Assembly (NCBI GenBank): GCA_963734725.1
Contig: CAVTIX010000025.1
Location: 62,001-126,000, forward strand
Length of the DNA stretch: 64,000 nucleotides
DNA from: DASXKD01 sp963734725
Lineage (GTDB): Bacteria; Actinomycetota; Actinomycetes; Streptosporangiales; Streptosporangiaceae
Reading direction: 5' to 3'
Below the pieces are notes generated by a model. It made no database searches and had not been told where the DNA came from. It saw only the letters and a program-made list of their open reading frames with translations. The position numbers were made by a program, and so were the translations under genes. Positions 18,124-25,912 of this stretch are shown here, piece by piece. Positions within the stretch are counted from its first letter, which is position 1. Each line of letters starts with the position of its first letter.

Positions 18124-18240
18124 ATGAGATGGATACAACACAAGTGGATCATCGGAGTGGCGGCGGTGGTCATCCTGGTTGCCGGTGTGCTACGTGGCCC
18201 GTACCGACGAGCCCGGCCTGGTGCCTTCCGGGACCCTTGA
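18124..18240 (+). CDS. Putative small membrane peptide, possibly frameshifted
   Basis: A 38-residue frame from ATG 18124 encodes a positively charged start and one strong membrane helix (WIIGVAAVVILVAGV). Just after the helix another frame continues plausibly (YVARTDEPGLVPSGT...), so this may be a small single-pass protein broken by an indel near 18190. No ribosome site is obvious. Confidence 0.3.
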   Translation: MRWIQHKWIIGVAAVVILVAGVLRGPYRRARPGAFRDP

Positions 18241-18252
18241 CTTATTCCGGCC

Positions 18253-18265
18253 GACCTTCGGCCCT
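18253..18265. promoter_or_regulatory. DosR-like site upstream of PII gene
   Basis: GACCTTCGGCCCT (18253-18265) ends 63 bases upstream of the PII start at 18328 and fits the GGGACCTTNGGCCCT pattern except for its first bases. Confidence 0.4.
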
Positions 18266-18327
18266 GGCCCGGTCCCGCCGCACGACCGAGCGTGGTCTTA
18301 GGGGAACGTTTGAGGAGGCGGACTTCC

Positions 18328-18666
18328 ATGAAGCTGATCACCGCGATTGTCAAGCCCGAAGTCGCTGACGACCTGGTGCCCGCGGTAACCGCGGCCGGGG
18401 CCCACGGCCTGACCGCCACCGAGGTCATTGGCTTCGGCCAGCAATACGGGCACGGTGGCCCGGCTGGTTCCGCCGGGTCTTCTGCTGCGTTGCTGCCAAA
18501 GGTCCGGGTTGACATTGTCATCCCAGATGAGTTCGTTGATGCCGTGGTGAGCGCCATCGCAAAATGTGCGAATAGCGGGTCGATCGGCGACGGCAAGATC
18601 TGGGTGAGCCCTGTGGATAGTGCGCTGAGAGTCCGGACCGGCGAGCGCGATAATTCTGCAATATGA
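18328..18666 (+). CDS. Orphan PII (GlnB/GlnK-like) signalling protein with altered T-loop
   Basis: The 112-residue protein is a clear PII fold: MKLITAIVKPEVADDLV, GLTATEVIGFGQQYGH, LPKVRVDIVIPDEFVDAVV, and the C-terminal signature GSIGDGKIWVSPVDSALRVRTGE. PII trimers bind ATP/ADP and 2-oxoglutarate and act through a long T-loop. Here the loop residues that normally read YRGAEY are Gly/Ser/Ala-rich (GGPAGSAGSSAA), so the modification tyrosine is missing. No amtB, glnD or glnA gene is nearby. GAGGAGG lies nine bases before ATG 18328, and a DosR-like site precedes it. Confidence 0.9.
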   Translation: MKLITAIVKPEVADDLVPAVTAAGAHGLTATEVIGFGQQYGHGGPAGSAGSSAALLPKVRVDIVIPDEFVDAVVSAIAKCANSGSIGDGKIWVSPVDSALRVRTGERDNSAI

Positions 18667-18781
18667 TCCGGTAATCCCATACTATGAAAGGCCGCCGACC
18701 GTCGTCCGCCCCTGCCCCGAACCGGAGTGCCCGAGGCGCGGGACGGATGGCGGCCGATACTGCGCACGCGGCCGAGCGGTG

Positions 18782-19210
18782 TCACCGGACCACGGCGACC
18801 GGGCAGTGCGCGTGATGCGCCACCTGGTTGCTGACCGAGCCCATAATCATCATCGCGAATCCGCCTGCGCCATGAGATCCGACAACCAGCAGGTCAGCGT
18901 CCTCGGAGGCCTTGATCAGTTCCTCGGCCGGAAAGCCGGTGACGGCTCGCACCGTGATGGACGCTGGCTGCGCCTCGCCAAGCTGGCCGGCGGCCTTGAG
19001 AGTCATCTCCTCTGCGGCCTGGTATGCCTTTTCCTGGTCTTCGACGTCGCCCGGGAGCAAGATGGGGTTACCCGACCACCCGCTCACCGCGACCGAATGA
19101 ACGGTGAGGACGGTCAGCCGGGCGTGCACGATCGCCGCCTCATTCAATGCCCATTCCAGGGCACGGGCGGAGTGGCTCGATCCGTCGATGCCGACTGTGA
19201 TTCCAGACAT
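18782..19210 (-). CDS. Universal stress protein (single UspA domain)
   Basis: The 142-residue Usp is nearly colinear with the one at 6027 (ITVGIDGSSHSARALEWAL..., GNPILLPGD, FPAEELIKASEDADLLVVGSHGAGGF, GSVSNQ). Both the ATP-loop glycines and the closing GS are present. ATG 19210 follows a GGAGG-type site. A strong DosR-type box lies 83 bases upstream (19293). The two Usps here run in the same direction, each with its own box. Confidence 0.95.
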   Translation of the reverse strand: MSGITVGIDGSSHSARALEWALNEAAIVHARLTVLTVHSVAVSGWSGNPILLPGDVEDQEKAYQAAEEMTLKAAGQLGEAQPASITVRAVTGFPAEELIKASEDADLLVVGSHGAGGFAMMIMGSVSNQVAHHAHCPVAVVR

Positions 19211-19292
19211 CTCCTGCCTCCTTCGGCCAGGGCTGCGCTTAGACAGCCATTAAGCACACCTTTACCATCCCGCGAATTAACGTGGCCGGCCA

Positions 19293-19306
19293 GGGACTTT
19301 CGTCCG
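19293..19306. promoter_or_regulatory. DosR-like box upstream of Usp
   Basis: GGGACTTTCGTCCG matches 12 of 14 positions of the mycobacterial DosR core GGGACTTTAGTCCC. It lies 83 bases upstream of the Usp start at 19210, the same distance as at the first Usp. Confidence 0.7.
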
Positions 19307-19442
19307 GAAAGAGCGTGCCTTTGTACCCACGTGCTCGGCGTTATGAAGCGTCCCGTTTCTTACCGCTAGCAAGCGGGCGGTTGAACAGGCGGCGCCCGGG
19401 CCGGCGGTCAGCCGTCCCGGGGAATCGGTCATCCCGCGGCTG

Positions 19443-19883
19443 TTAACCGCCCCCGCGGACAACGACGACAGGGCATGCTGCGTGGTGGACCACCTGGCCG
19501 CTCACCGAGCCCAGCATGAGCTTGGGGAATCCGCCGCCGCCGCGAGCGCCGACCACCACCAGGTCGGCGTCGGCGGACGCGTTGATCAGCTCCTGCGCTG
19601 GCAGGCCGCTGACCGCACGCACGGCCACCGAAGCAGGTCCAGGGCCGCCGACCTGGTCAATCACCTTCTGGGTAGCATCTTGGGCTGCCTTCCGCGTCTG
19701 CTCGGTCTCGGGCTCGTCGGCCTCCGGGTAGGTGACCGGGTTGCCTGTCCAGTGGCCGGCCGCGACGGGGTGAACGGCGAGTACCGTCAGCGGCGCATGT
19801 CGGGTTGCTGCCTCTTTGACTGCCCATTCGAGGGCCCGCTCGGAATGGCCCGAGCCATCCACGCCCACAGTGATTCCGGGCAT
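19443..19883 (-). CDS. Universal stress protein (single UspA domain)
   Basis: The 146-residue Usp has ITVGVDGSGHSERALEWAVKEAATRHAP and the ATP loop VVGARGGGGF...GSVSGQ. It is the third single-domain paralogue in the window and the most diverged in its middle (YPEADEPETEQTRKAAQDATQ). ATG 19883 follows AAGGAG at normal spacing; an upstream GTG is possible but lacks a ribosome site. A perfect palindromic box lies about 100 bases upstream, shared with the divergent PPOX gene. Confidence 0.95.
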   Translation of the reverse strand: MPGITVGVDGSGHSERALEWAVKEAATRHAPLTVLAVHPVAAGHWTGNPVTYPEADEPETEQTRKAAQDATQKVIDQVGGPGPASVAVRAVSGLPAQELINASADADLVVVGARGGGGFPKLMLGSVSGQVVHHAACPVVVVRGGG

Positions 19884-19984
19884 TGTCTCTCCTTTGACAG
19901 GGGCCACCACTGTCCGGTGGCACTGGCTACCTAATGATCAGGTCGCCGGCTGAGCGGCGCCGAGGGCCTTGTGTCTGGTCCGGG

Positions 19985-20001
19985 CAGGGCCTTTGGCCCT
20001 G
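19985..20001. promoter_or_regulatory. Perfect DosR-like palindrome
   Basis: CAGGGCCTTTGGCCCTG is a perfect inverted repeat with 7-base arms and a 3-base centre. It sits between the divergent Usp (start 19883) and the Usp-stub/PPOX region (20079), about 80-100 bases from each. Confidence 0.7.
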
Positions 20002-20078
20002 GCAGTTGAACCGCGGGTCGCCAATCCTGCAATTAGGAATCGTGGATACGCCCACGACAGCCAGGATTGGTGAGCGCG

Positions 20079-20228
20079 ATGTACGACAGGCTGCTCGTGG
20101 CGATGGATCGTTTGGAGGCCACCGGACGAGTAATCAACGCAGGGCGGGAGATCGCGGCGCCATCCGATGGCGAGGTCTGGGTGCTGCACGGACCGCGGTA
20201 TGCGACCCATTTTGAGGAGGAGCCTGAA
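20079..20228 (+). pseudogene. Usp N-terminal stub, in frame with PPOX gene
   Basis: From ATG 20079 the frame encodes about 50 residues resembling the first strand, helix and second strand of a Usp domain (MYDRLLVAMDRLEATGRVINAGREIA, DGEVWVLHG). It then runs in frame into the PPOX protein. The ATP-binding loop and the rest of the domain are missing. Because a strong ribosome site sits right before ATG 20229, this is more likely a leftover of a deleted usp gene than a functional fusion. Confidence 0.5.
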
Positions 20229-20669
20229 ATGACACCGTATCCAACGGATCACGCTGGGCTTGAGATAGTGCCCTTCGACGAATGCCTGCGGCTGCTGGGC
20301 TCGGTCCCGGTGGGACGGCTGGGCTTTTTCGCGGATGGCGAGATGGTCATCCTGCCGGTCAACCACGTCATTGATGGGCAGGACCCGGTCTTCTGCACGG
20401 CCCAAGGGTCGAAGCTCTCCGCGGCCGAAGGCCAGGGTCTGGTCTGTTTTGAAGCCGATCACTACGACGAGCACACCCGGGCCGGGTGGAGCGTTGTGGT
20501 CACTGGCCGCGCCGAGGTGGTGTATGAGGAATCCGAGGTTCAGCGGCTGAACCGCCGTGGCCTGCACCCGTGGACCACCGCCGTGGATCGCCCGTTCTGG
20601 ATCCGGATCCGGGCCACTTCGGTAAGCGGGCGGCAGACCCCGGGCGCCAACCGGCCGCCGCCTAAGTGA
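20229..20669 (+). CDS. Pyridoxamine 5'-phosphate oxidase-family flavin-binding protein
   Basis: The 146-residue protein has the short PPOX pattern common in actinobacterial stress islands: FDECLRLLGSVPVGRLGFFADGEMVILPVNHVIDG, FCTAQGSKLSAA, CFEADHYDEHTRAGWSVVVTGRAEVV, and a final PFWIRIRATSVSGRQ. These proteins bind FMN, F420 or haem; none can be assigned here. GAGGAGG is eight bases before ATG 20229, favouring this start over 20079. Its last bases overlap the convergent DsrE gene. Confidence 0.88.
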   Translation: MTPYPTDHAGLEIVPFDECLRLLGSVPVGRLGFFADGEMVILPVNHVIDGQDPVFCTAQGSKLSAAEGQGLVCFEADHYDEHTRAGWSVVVTGRAEVVYEESEVQRLNRRGLHPWTTAVDRPFWIRIRATSVSGRQTPGANRPPPK

Positions 20670-21150
20670 AGATCATCTGGCCACCGGCGGCGAGATCGTA
20701 GAACTCGCCCACGGTGATGATGTCCTTCACCTGGCCGATGAAGTCGTCCCTGGTGAGACCGAACAGGTTGACCGAAGCCTTGCAGGCGTACAGGCCGGTA
20801 CCGGTGTCGGCGATCATCTCGATGAATTCGGGGATCGAGGGAATGTCGAGCTGGCCCATCTTGTGGCACATGTAGTGAGTCATCACCGAGGACACGCCGG
20901 GCAGGCCGCCAGCCCAGGTAGCCAGGTGCAGGCCGGGATTGCCGACAGTGGCGAGCTTGATGTGCTCGTGCCGGGCCTTGTGAATGGCGTCGAGCCCGAA
21001 GAAGGTGAAGAACAGGTTCGCTTCGATGCCCTCGGAGCGGGCGCCGTTGGCCATGATTAGTGCCGGATAGATGCCCTCCAGGGATCCCTTCGACACGATA
21101 ATGGAGACTTTCTCGATCTTGCCATTCGATGTCACGGAGTCACTGGTCAT
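20662..21150 (-). CDS. DsrE/DsrF-like sulfur-carrier family protein
   Basis: The 162-residue protein belongs to the DsrE/DsrF/DrsH-like family: KVSIIVSKGSLEGIYPALIMANGARSEGIEANLFFTFFG, and a cysteine-containing helix near TGLYACKASVNLFG. Such proteins transfer persulfide sulfur between partners. It is the last gene of a sulfide oxidation set with the TusE-like and SQR genes, 40 bases downstream of the TusE-like gene. The conserved cysteine in LYACKAS is the likely persulfide carrier. Confidence 0.85.
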   Translation of the reverse strand: MTSDSVTSNGKIEKVSIIVSKGSLEGIYPALIMANGARSEGIEANLFFTFFGLDAIHKARHEHIKLATVGNPGLHLATWAGGLPGVSSVMTHYMCHKMGQLDIPSIPEFIEMIADTGTGLYACKASVNLFGLTRDDFIGQVKDIITVGEFYDLAAGGQMIFT

Positions 21151-21190
21151 GACACACCGTCCTTCTGGATCAGATGCGGCCGCGGGCAGG

Positions 21191-21508
21191 TCAGATGCAG
21201 CCGCGGGGCCTGGGAATGCCGGCGATCTTCGCGGCGAGCTTCGCCGGGCCCTTCGGGAAGAGCTGGTACAGCTCCTTGATGCTCACCCCGGAGGTCTTGC
21301 TCAATGCGCGCACGCTAGGGCCGGTGCCCTTCTCCTCGTACTCGTGCCGCATGAACTTGACGACCTGCCAGTGCTGCGACGTCAGCGGGTCGATGCCGCT
21401 CTCCTGGGCGATCTGCGGCGCCATTTCCTCGCGCCATTGCTGCGGGTCGGCGAAAAAGCCCTCGTCGTCGACGGTGACCTCAGTGCCCGCATAGACCTTG
21501 GTAGACAT
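21191..21508 (-). CDS. TusE/DsrC-family sulfur relay protein
   Basis: The 105-residue protein matches the family: GTEVTVDDEGFFADPQQWREEMA, LTSQHWQVVKFMRHEYEEKGTGPSVRALSK, ending GIPRPRGCI. The penultimate C-terminal cysteine (C104), which carries the persulfide, is present. The second cysteine found about ten residues earlier in true DsrC is replaced (PAKLAAKIAG), so it is TusE-like with one reactive cysteine. It sits 12 bases after SQR, implying it receives sulfur from sulfide oxidation or feeds the DsrE-like partner. Confidence 0.88.
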   Translation of the reverse strand: MSTKVYAGTEVTVDDEGFFADPQQWREEMAPQIAQESGIDPLTSQHWQVVKFMRHEYEEKGTGPSVRALSKTSGVSIKELYQLFPKGPAKLAAKIAGIPRPRGCI

Positions 21509-21520
21509 TTCAACCTCCGG

Positions 21521-22822
21521 TTATTCGTCGCGCCGTGATCCGGTCAGCACGGTCCCTGCATCCGCCGCGGCAGGAAATTCTTTGCCCGAGCGTGGCATCG
21601 CGGCGGCTAGGCCCGGCACGTCCCGACCCGGCAGCAGCACGTGCCAGTAGAACTGCTGGAACGCGAGCTTGCCCAGGTGGTTCAGGCGCGACTCCTTCAG
21701 CAGCGGCAGGCCGACTGGCCCGGGGAATCGCCCGGCCAGCGGTTCGGTCTCGTAGTTGAAGTCGATGAGCAGCGCCTTGCCGAACCCGCTTTCGATGAAG
21801 CAGTTGGCGTGACCGTCGTAAGACTCGGCCAGCGGCGCCCCCGCGAGGAAGCTGCGGATGTTGCGGACCAGAACGTCGCCCTCGAAGTGGGCGACGGAGC
21901 CGGCCTTGGAAGCACGAAGATCGGCGGCGTCCCCGATGACGAAGATGTCCGGGCTGGCCTTGGACTGAAGCGTCCGCTCATCGGCAGGCACGAAACCGAG
22001 CGCGTCCCCCAGGCCAGGCGACCTGCTGACATAGTCCTGCCCGCCGTGCACCGGGACCACGACCGCCAGGTCGAAACCGACCTCACGTCCGTCGAACGAG
22101 ATGAGCCGCCCGCCGTCCCCATCCACCTCGCCGGTGTTGAACTCGGTGACGAGTTGGACGCCTTTGCGGTCGAGCAGGCCGCTCAGCTCCCGGCTGGCGA
22201 CGGGCCGGGTGAACGCCCCGTCCAGCGGGGTGACAAGAGTCAGCTCGACCCGGTCCCTGATGCCGCGCTTGCGGAAGTACCAGTCAGCAAGGAAGGCGAA
22301 CTCGATAGGTGCGACCGGGCACTTGATCGGCATGTTGACGATGTTGATCGCGATCCGCCCGCCGTCGAATCCGGCCAGCGCCTCCCGCAGCGTCGCAGCT
22401 CCGGCCGGCTCGTAGAAGGTGAACGCCTTGCCCTGCCCCATCGCCTCGGTAAGTCCCTCGGTCTCGCCGGGCAGCAGGGTCGCACCGGTGGCGACGACCA
22501 GCACCTCATACGGCAGGCTCGCGCCGTTTTCAAGGTGGACACGCCGCTGGCCGATGTCCACGAGATCCACCGGGCTCTTGTGGTGGTACCCGATCCCCGG
22601 GCGCAGGTGCCGTGCCCGGGACCGCACGATCGCCTCGGGGCGCGCCCGGCCGAAGGGCACGAACAGCAGGCCAGGCTGGTACCAGTGATCGTCGTCGCGG
22701 TCGACGACGGTGATCGCGGCCCGGCCGCCGAGTTCTCGCTGCAGCCGGTTCGCCGTCAGCGTGCCAGCGGTGCCGCCGCCCAAGATGACAACTCGCCGTA
22801 TCACGATTACAGCGTCGGTCAA
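21521..22822 (-). CDS. sqr: Sulfide:quinone oxidoreductase-like flavoprotein
   Basis: The 433-residue protein has the two-dinucleotide-binding fold of SQR: VVILGGGTAGTLTANRL at the start, ATGATLLPGE, and the second FAD contact FVIGDAADLRASKAGSVAHFEG. A cysteine lies in the family position NMPIKCPVAPIEFAFLADWYFRKRG. SQR passes electrons from sulfide to quinone at the membrane face. TTG 22822 is preferred because TGGAGG lies six bases upstream; GTG 22804 is the alternative. It leads the SQR-TusE-DsrE operon. A second active-site cysteine is less certain. Confidence 0.88.
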   Translation of the reverse strand: MTDAVIVIRRVVILGGGTAGTLTANRLQRELGGRAAITVVDRDDDHWYQPGLLFVPFGRARPEAIVRSRARHLRPGIGYHHKSPVDLVDIGQRRVHLENGASLPYEVLVVATGATLLPGETEGLTEAMGQGKAFTFYEPAGAATLREALAGFDGGRIAINIVNMPIKCPVAPIEFAFLADWYFRKRGIRDRVELTLVTPLDGAFTRPVASRELSGLLDRKGVQLVTEFNTGEVDGDGGRLISFDGREVGFDLAVVVPVHGGQDYVSRSPGLGDALGFVPADERTLQSKASPDIFVIGDAADLRASKAGSVAHFEGDVLVRNIRSFLAGAPLAESYDGHANCFIESGFGKALLIDFNYETEPLAGRFPGPVGLPLLKESRLNHLGKLAFQQFYWHVLLPGRDVPGLAAAMPRSGKEFPAAADAGTVLTGSRRDE

Positions 22823-22840
22823 CGCGAGCCTCCAGCCCAC

Positions 22841-22853
22841 GGCCAAAGGTCCC
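22841..22853. promoter_or_regulatory. DosR-like box just upstream of SQR
   Basis: GGCCAAAGGTCCC (reverse strand GGGACCTTTGGCC) fits the window's consensus. It is only 19 bases from the proposed SQR start, closer than other boxes, which would need a very short leader or a later start codon. Confidence 0.5.
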
Positions 22854-22953
22854 GGAGCTCCGCCACCAAAGGCCTTATTGACGGGTCGTCCGCGGACGGG
22901 TGACCGAGGCCGCCGTACCGAGCTGGCCTGCTGCTCCAAGGTCTCGCGGTGCC

Positions 22954-22967
22954 GGGACCTCGGCCCT
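22954..22967. promoter_or_regulatory. DosR-like box at the edge of the IS element
   Basis: GGGACCTCGGCCCT lies 132 bases upstream of SQR and only three bases from the left end of the insertion sequence, which therefore separates it from anything further right. Confidence 0.5.
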
Positions 22968-22970
22968 AGG

Positions 22971-22994
22971 CCCTAAGGCGCGTTATGTGGGTTG
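22971..22994 (+). repeat. IS left terminal inverted repeat
   Basis: It begins CCCTAAGGCGCG and ends TTATGTGGGTTG, and pairs with the right end with mismatches at positions 5 and 11. Confidence 0.85.
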
Positions 22995-23075
22995 ATCTCT
23001 GCGGCCTTGACGTGAGGTGGCCTCTGCGAGAGACAAGTGGGTGTCGAATCCCTTGTACCGCAGAGGCCTCCTTCC

Positions 23076-23944
23076 ATGCTGCCAACCGAAGATCTGTTCG
23101 TCTACGTGTACGTGCTGGTCGACGATGCGATCGGCGCTGGCGCTCTGGTGATCCCGGCTCGGCCGGGCCGGCGCCGGCCTGCACCGACGCCGAGTTGCTG
23201 GCCATCGCGCTGGTGCGGCACCTGCTGGGCCGCCGCAGCGAGGCCGGGTTCTTGGCCGAGGTGGCGCGGGACTGGGCGCACCTGTTCCCGGCCCTGCCGC
23301 AGCAAAGCGAGGCGAACCGGCGGATCCGCTGGCTGTGGGGCGCGTTCGAGCAACTGCGGGCGATGCTGGCCGCCCGGCTGCCCGCCGATGACTGCCAGCA
23401 GGTCGACACCACCGCGCTGCCGGTCAAGCACCCCTCCCGGGTCCGCGGCAGCGACGGCTGGACCGGGCCGGGCAACGACCTGGCCGCCCGGTTCGGCCGC
23501 GACGCCGCGCACGCCGAATGGTTCTACGGCTTCCGGCTCGCCGTGAAAACGGACCTGGGCAGCCGGATCGTGCGCGCCTGGGCCATCGTGGCGGCCGCAG
23601 TGAACGAGCGCGAGGTCGCCGAAGACCTGCTGGAAGCCGGGCCGCGCCCGCGTGACCTGCTCGCGGACAAGGGCTTCTGCGGCGCGGCCTTCGCCGCCGC
23701 GCAGGCCGCCCGCGGCACCGCCGTGCTCGTCCCACCGGACAAGAAACAGCGGACCAGCATGCCACCGGCCCTGCTCAAGGTCATCGCCGAATGGCGCAAC
23801 CGGATCGAGACCACCTTCAGCGAGATCACCGACCACATGGAACTCGCCCGCCACGGCGCGCATAGCTTCTGGGGCCTGCTCACCAGGACCGCCGCAACCA
23901 TCGCCGCCCACACACTGCTGCTGGTCTGCCTCACCGAGGCGTAG
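23076..23944 (+). pseudogene. IS982-like DDE transposase, frameshifted
   Basis: The protein starts MLPTEDLFVYVYVLVDD at ATG 23076 in one frame and continues ACTDAELLAIALVRHLLGRRSEAGFLAEV in another after about 23165. A single missing base in the G/C run there would join them. The rest is intact: LFPALPQQSEANRRIR, the first acidic residue in QVDTTALPVKHP, WFYGFRLAVKTD, the second in LLADKGF, and the glutamate in RNRIETTFSEI. This order and the spacing fit IS982-type DDE transposases. It could make protein only by frameshifting. Confidence 0.8.
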
Positions 23945-23946
23945 GC

Positions 23947-23970
23947 CAACCCACATAACCCGCCTAAGGG
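23947..23970 (-). repeat. IS right terminal inverted repeat
   Basis: It starts CAACCCACATAA and ends CCGCCTAAGGG, the reverse complement of the left end with two mismatches. Confidence 0.85.
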
Positions 23971-24013
23971 GTGGGCATTATGTGCACGCGCTTCCACGGC
24001 GAGCCCAAGCTGG

Positions 24014-24655
24014 TCAGCGATGCGCCGATCCGGCGAGGTAGACCACCCGGCGCGCGATGTTGACGGCGTGGTCGCCCAGGCGCTCGTAGAAGCGCGCCGC
24101 CAGCGTCATCTCCATCGTCACCGGCAGTGTCATCCGCCCGGAGGCGAGCTCGGCCATCAAGCTGGCGTACAGGTCGTCCATCTCGTCGTCACGTTGATCT
24201 AGCGCAACCGCGGCGGAACGGTCGCGCTGGCGCCAGCAGTCGGTTGCCTGGCGCCACATGTCGGAGGCGAGGTTGCCCATCTGCTCGATGAGCCCGCGCG
24301 TGCGCGGCGAGAGGTCCTCGCTGAGGATGTGGCTGGCGCGGTGCGCGATGTTGACGACGAGGTCATGGGAACGCTCGAGTTCGGGCACGACCCGTAGCAC
24401 GGAGACCAGGAAGCGCAGGTCCGAGGCCAACGGCTGCTGTAGCACAAGCTCCCGGTCGGCCAGGTCCTCGATCCTCGGGTAGAGGTCGTCGATAGCCCGG
24501 TCACGCTCCACCAGCGTCCGGACCGCCTCGCCGTTGCCGGTCAGGAGGGCATCGGTCGCCACGGGCAGATCCTCGGCGACCATGCCGAACAATTCGATGA
24601 CCTGGGCCTCGATGGCCTCAAGCTCGCGGTGGAATATCTGCCGATGGTCGACCAT
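24014..24655 (-). CDS. phoU: PhoU-like phosphate signalling protein
   Basis: The 213-residue all-helical protein has two PhoU repeats with the metal-binding E/DxxxD patterns: RDRAIDDLYPRIEDLADREL and LERSHDLVVNIAHRA in the first, DQRDDEMDDLYASLM and ARFYERLGDHAVNIARRVVYL in the second. PhoU couples the Pst phosphate transporter to PhoR-PhoB signalling and, in mycobacteria, affects persistence. No pst or phoR genes are adjacent. ATG 24655 is chosen because the conserved HRQIFHRELEAIE helix follows at once. It lies downstream of gap on the same strand. Confidence 0.92.
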   Translation of the reverse strand: MVDHRQIFHRELEAIEAQVIELFGMVAEDLPVATDALLTGNGEAVRTLVERDRAIDDLYPRIEDLADRELVLQQPLASDLRFLVSVLRVVPELERSHDLVVNIAHRASHILSEDLSPRTRGLIEQMGNLASDMWRQATDCWRQRDRSAAVALDQRDDEMDDLYASLMAELASGRMTLPVTMEMTLAARFYERLGDHAVNIARRVVYLAGSAHR

Positions 24656-24692
24656 GGCCAAGCCCTTCTGGGAGGAACGCTCGTACGGCTGT

Positions 24693-25693
24693 CTAGAGGC
24701 GCGCCCCGACGATAGCCGCGAGGTCGGCAAGCCGGCAGGTGTAGCCCCACTCGTTGTCGTACCAGCCGAACACCTTCACCAGGCTGCCCGCCGCCTGGGT
24801 CAGGCCGGAGTCGAACACGCAGGAGGCCGAGTCGCCGATGATGTCGCGGGACACGAGCGGGTAGGTACTGTAGCGCAGCACGCCCGCCAGGCCGCTGTCG
24901 GCCGCGTGCTCGAACGCGTCATTGACCTCTTCCGCAGTCACCTCCTGGCCGAGCACAGCGGCCAGGTCGGTCAGCGAGGCGTCCTCGACCGGGACGCGGA
25001 CGGCGACACCGTCCAGCGGCCGGCCAGCTCGGGGATGACCACACCGGCGGTGCGGGCCGCGCCGGTGCTGGTGGGCACGATGTTGATCGCGGCGCTGCGC
25101 GCGCGGCGCAGGTCCTTGTGCGGGCCATCGAGCAGCATCTGGTCGCCGGTGTAGGCGTGGATCGTCGTCATGAACCCCTGAACCAGGCCGAACTCGTCGT
25201 GTAGGACCTTGGCCATGGGCACCACGCAGTTGGTGGTGCATGACGCGGCGGAGACCACGTCGTGCCGCTGCGGGTCGTAGTCGCTGTCGTTGACCCCGAC
25301 TACCACGGTGAGGTCGGCGCCTTTGCCTGGCGCCGAGATCAGCACCTTGCGGGCTCCGCCCTTGAGGTGCAGCGCGGCATCCTCACGAGCCCGGAACTTC
25401 CCGGTGGACTCGATGACGATGCTGGCGCCCAGCTCACCCCAGTCGATCCCGGCCGGGTCGCGGACCGACAGCACAGGGACGGTCCTGCCGTCGACGATGA
25501 GCGAATTGGGCCCATATTCCACGGTCCGCCGAAGCCGACCATAGGTGGAGTCGAACTCCAGCAGGTGTGCCAGGGTCCTGGCGTCGGTCACGTCGTTGAC
25601 CGCCACGACCTCCAGGTCGTCACGCTCCAGGGCACGCCGCATGAAGGCGCGCCCGACCCGCCCGAAGCCGTTGATTCCCACGGTGGTGGTCAT
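24693..25693 (-). CDS. gap: Glyceraldehyde-3-phosphate dehydrogenase, with one frameshift
   Basis: Joined across one missing base near 25015 this encodes a normal GAPDH of about 333 residues: TTVGINGFGRVGRAFMR, the catalytic cysteine in SAASCTTNCV, TIHAYTGDQ, then, in the second frame, DGVAVRVPVEDASLTDL and VFGWYDNEWGYTCRLADL. Before the break the frame reads IPELAGRW; adding one C gives ELAGRLDGVAV, exactly the family sequence. Either the gene is freshly dead or the base was lost in sequencing of a GC run. ATG 25693 starts the NAD-binding fold. A DosR-like box is 126 bases upstream. Confidence 0.85.
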
Positions 25694-25818
25694 GAATTTC
25701 TCCCTTACGGCCGATCGGTCACAGTCGCCTGGTTGCCGGTTCCCCCGCTCCACCAGGCCGCAAAGTCCAGCATCCGCACTGCACCGGGCCCGCGTCCAGC
25801 TTCCTTGGGCCTCAATGG

Positions 25819-25836
25819 CAGGGCCATTGGTCCCTG
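25819..25836. promoter_or_regulatory. DosR-like box between gap and the gltD/nifJ relic
   Basis: CAGGGCCATTGGTCCCTG has 7-base arms with one mismatch. It lies 126 bases upstream of gap and 77 bases upstream of the divergent relic at 25913, so it may once have driven both. Confidence 0.65.
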
Positions 25837-25912
25837 GTCCCATCGCGAGCGACGGGCGAGACTGGTTCCCGGCAATGTGTAATCACGACGCCCACTCCGC
25901 ATCGGAGGCCAG

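Larger units (their letters stand above)
22971..23970 (+). mobile_element. IS982-like insertion sequence, exactly 1000 bp
   Basis: The element is bounded by 24-base imperfect inverted repeats (22971-22994 and 23947-23970, two mismatches) and carries one transposase gene reading rightward. The total is exactly 1000 bases. No convincing target-site duplication is visible in the flanks (CCTAGG on the left, GTGGGC on the right). The transposase is frame-broken, so the copy is probably immobile unless the break is an assembly error. Confidence 0.85.

Noticed and set aside
22960..23980. Target-site duplication flanking the IS
   Set aside because: The flanking bases (CCTAGG and GTGGGC) do not match. 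TAAGG-like similarity at the ends belongs to the inverted repeats.
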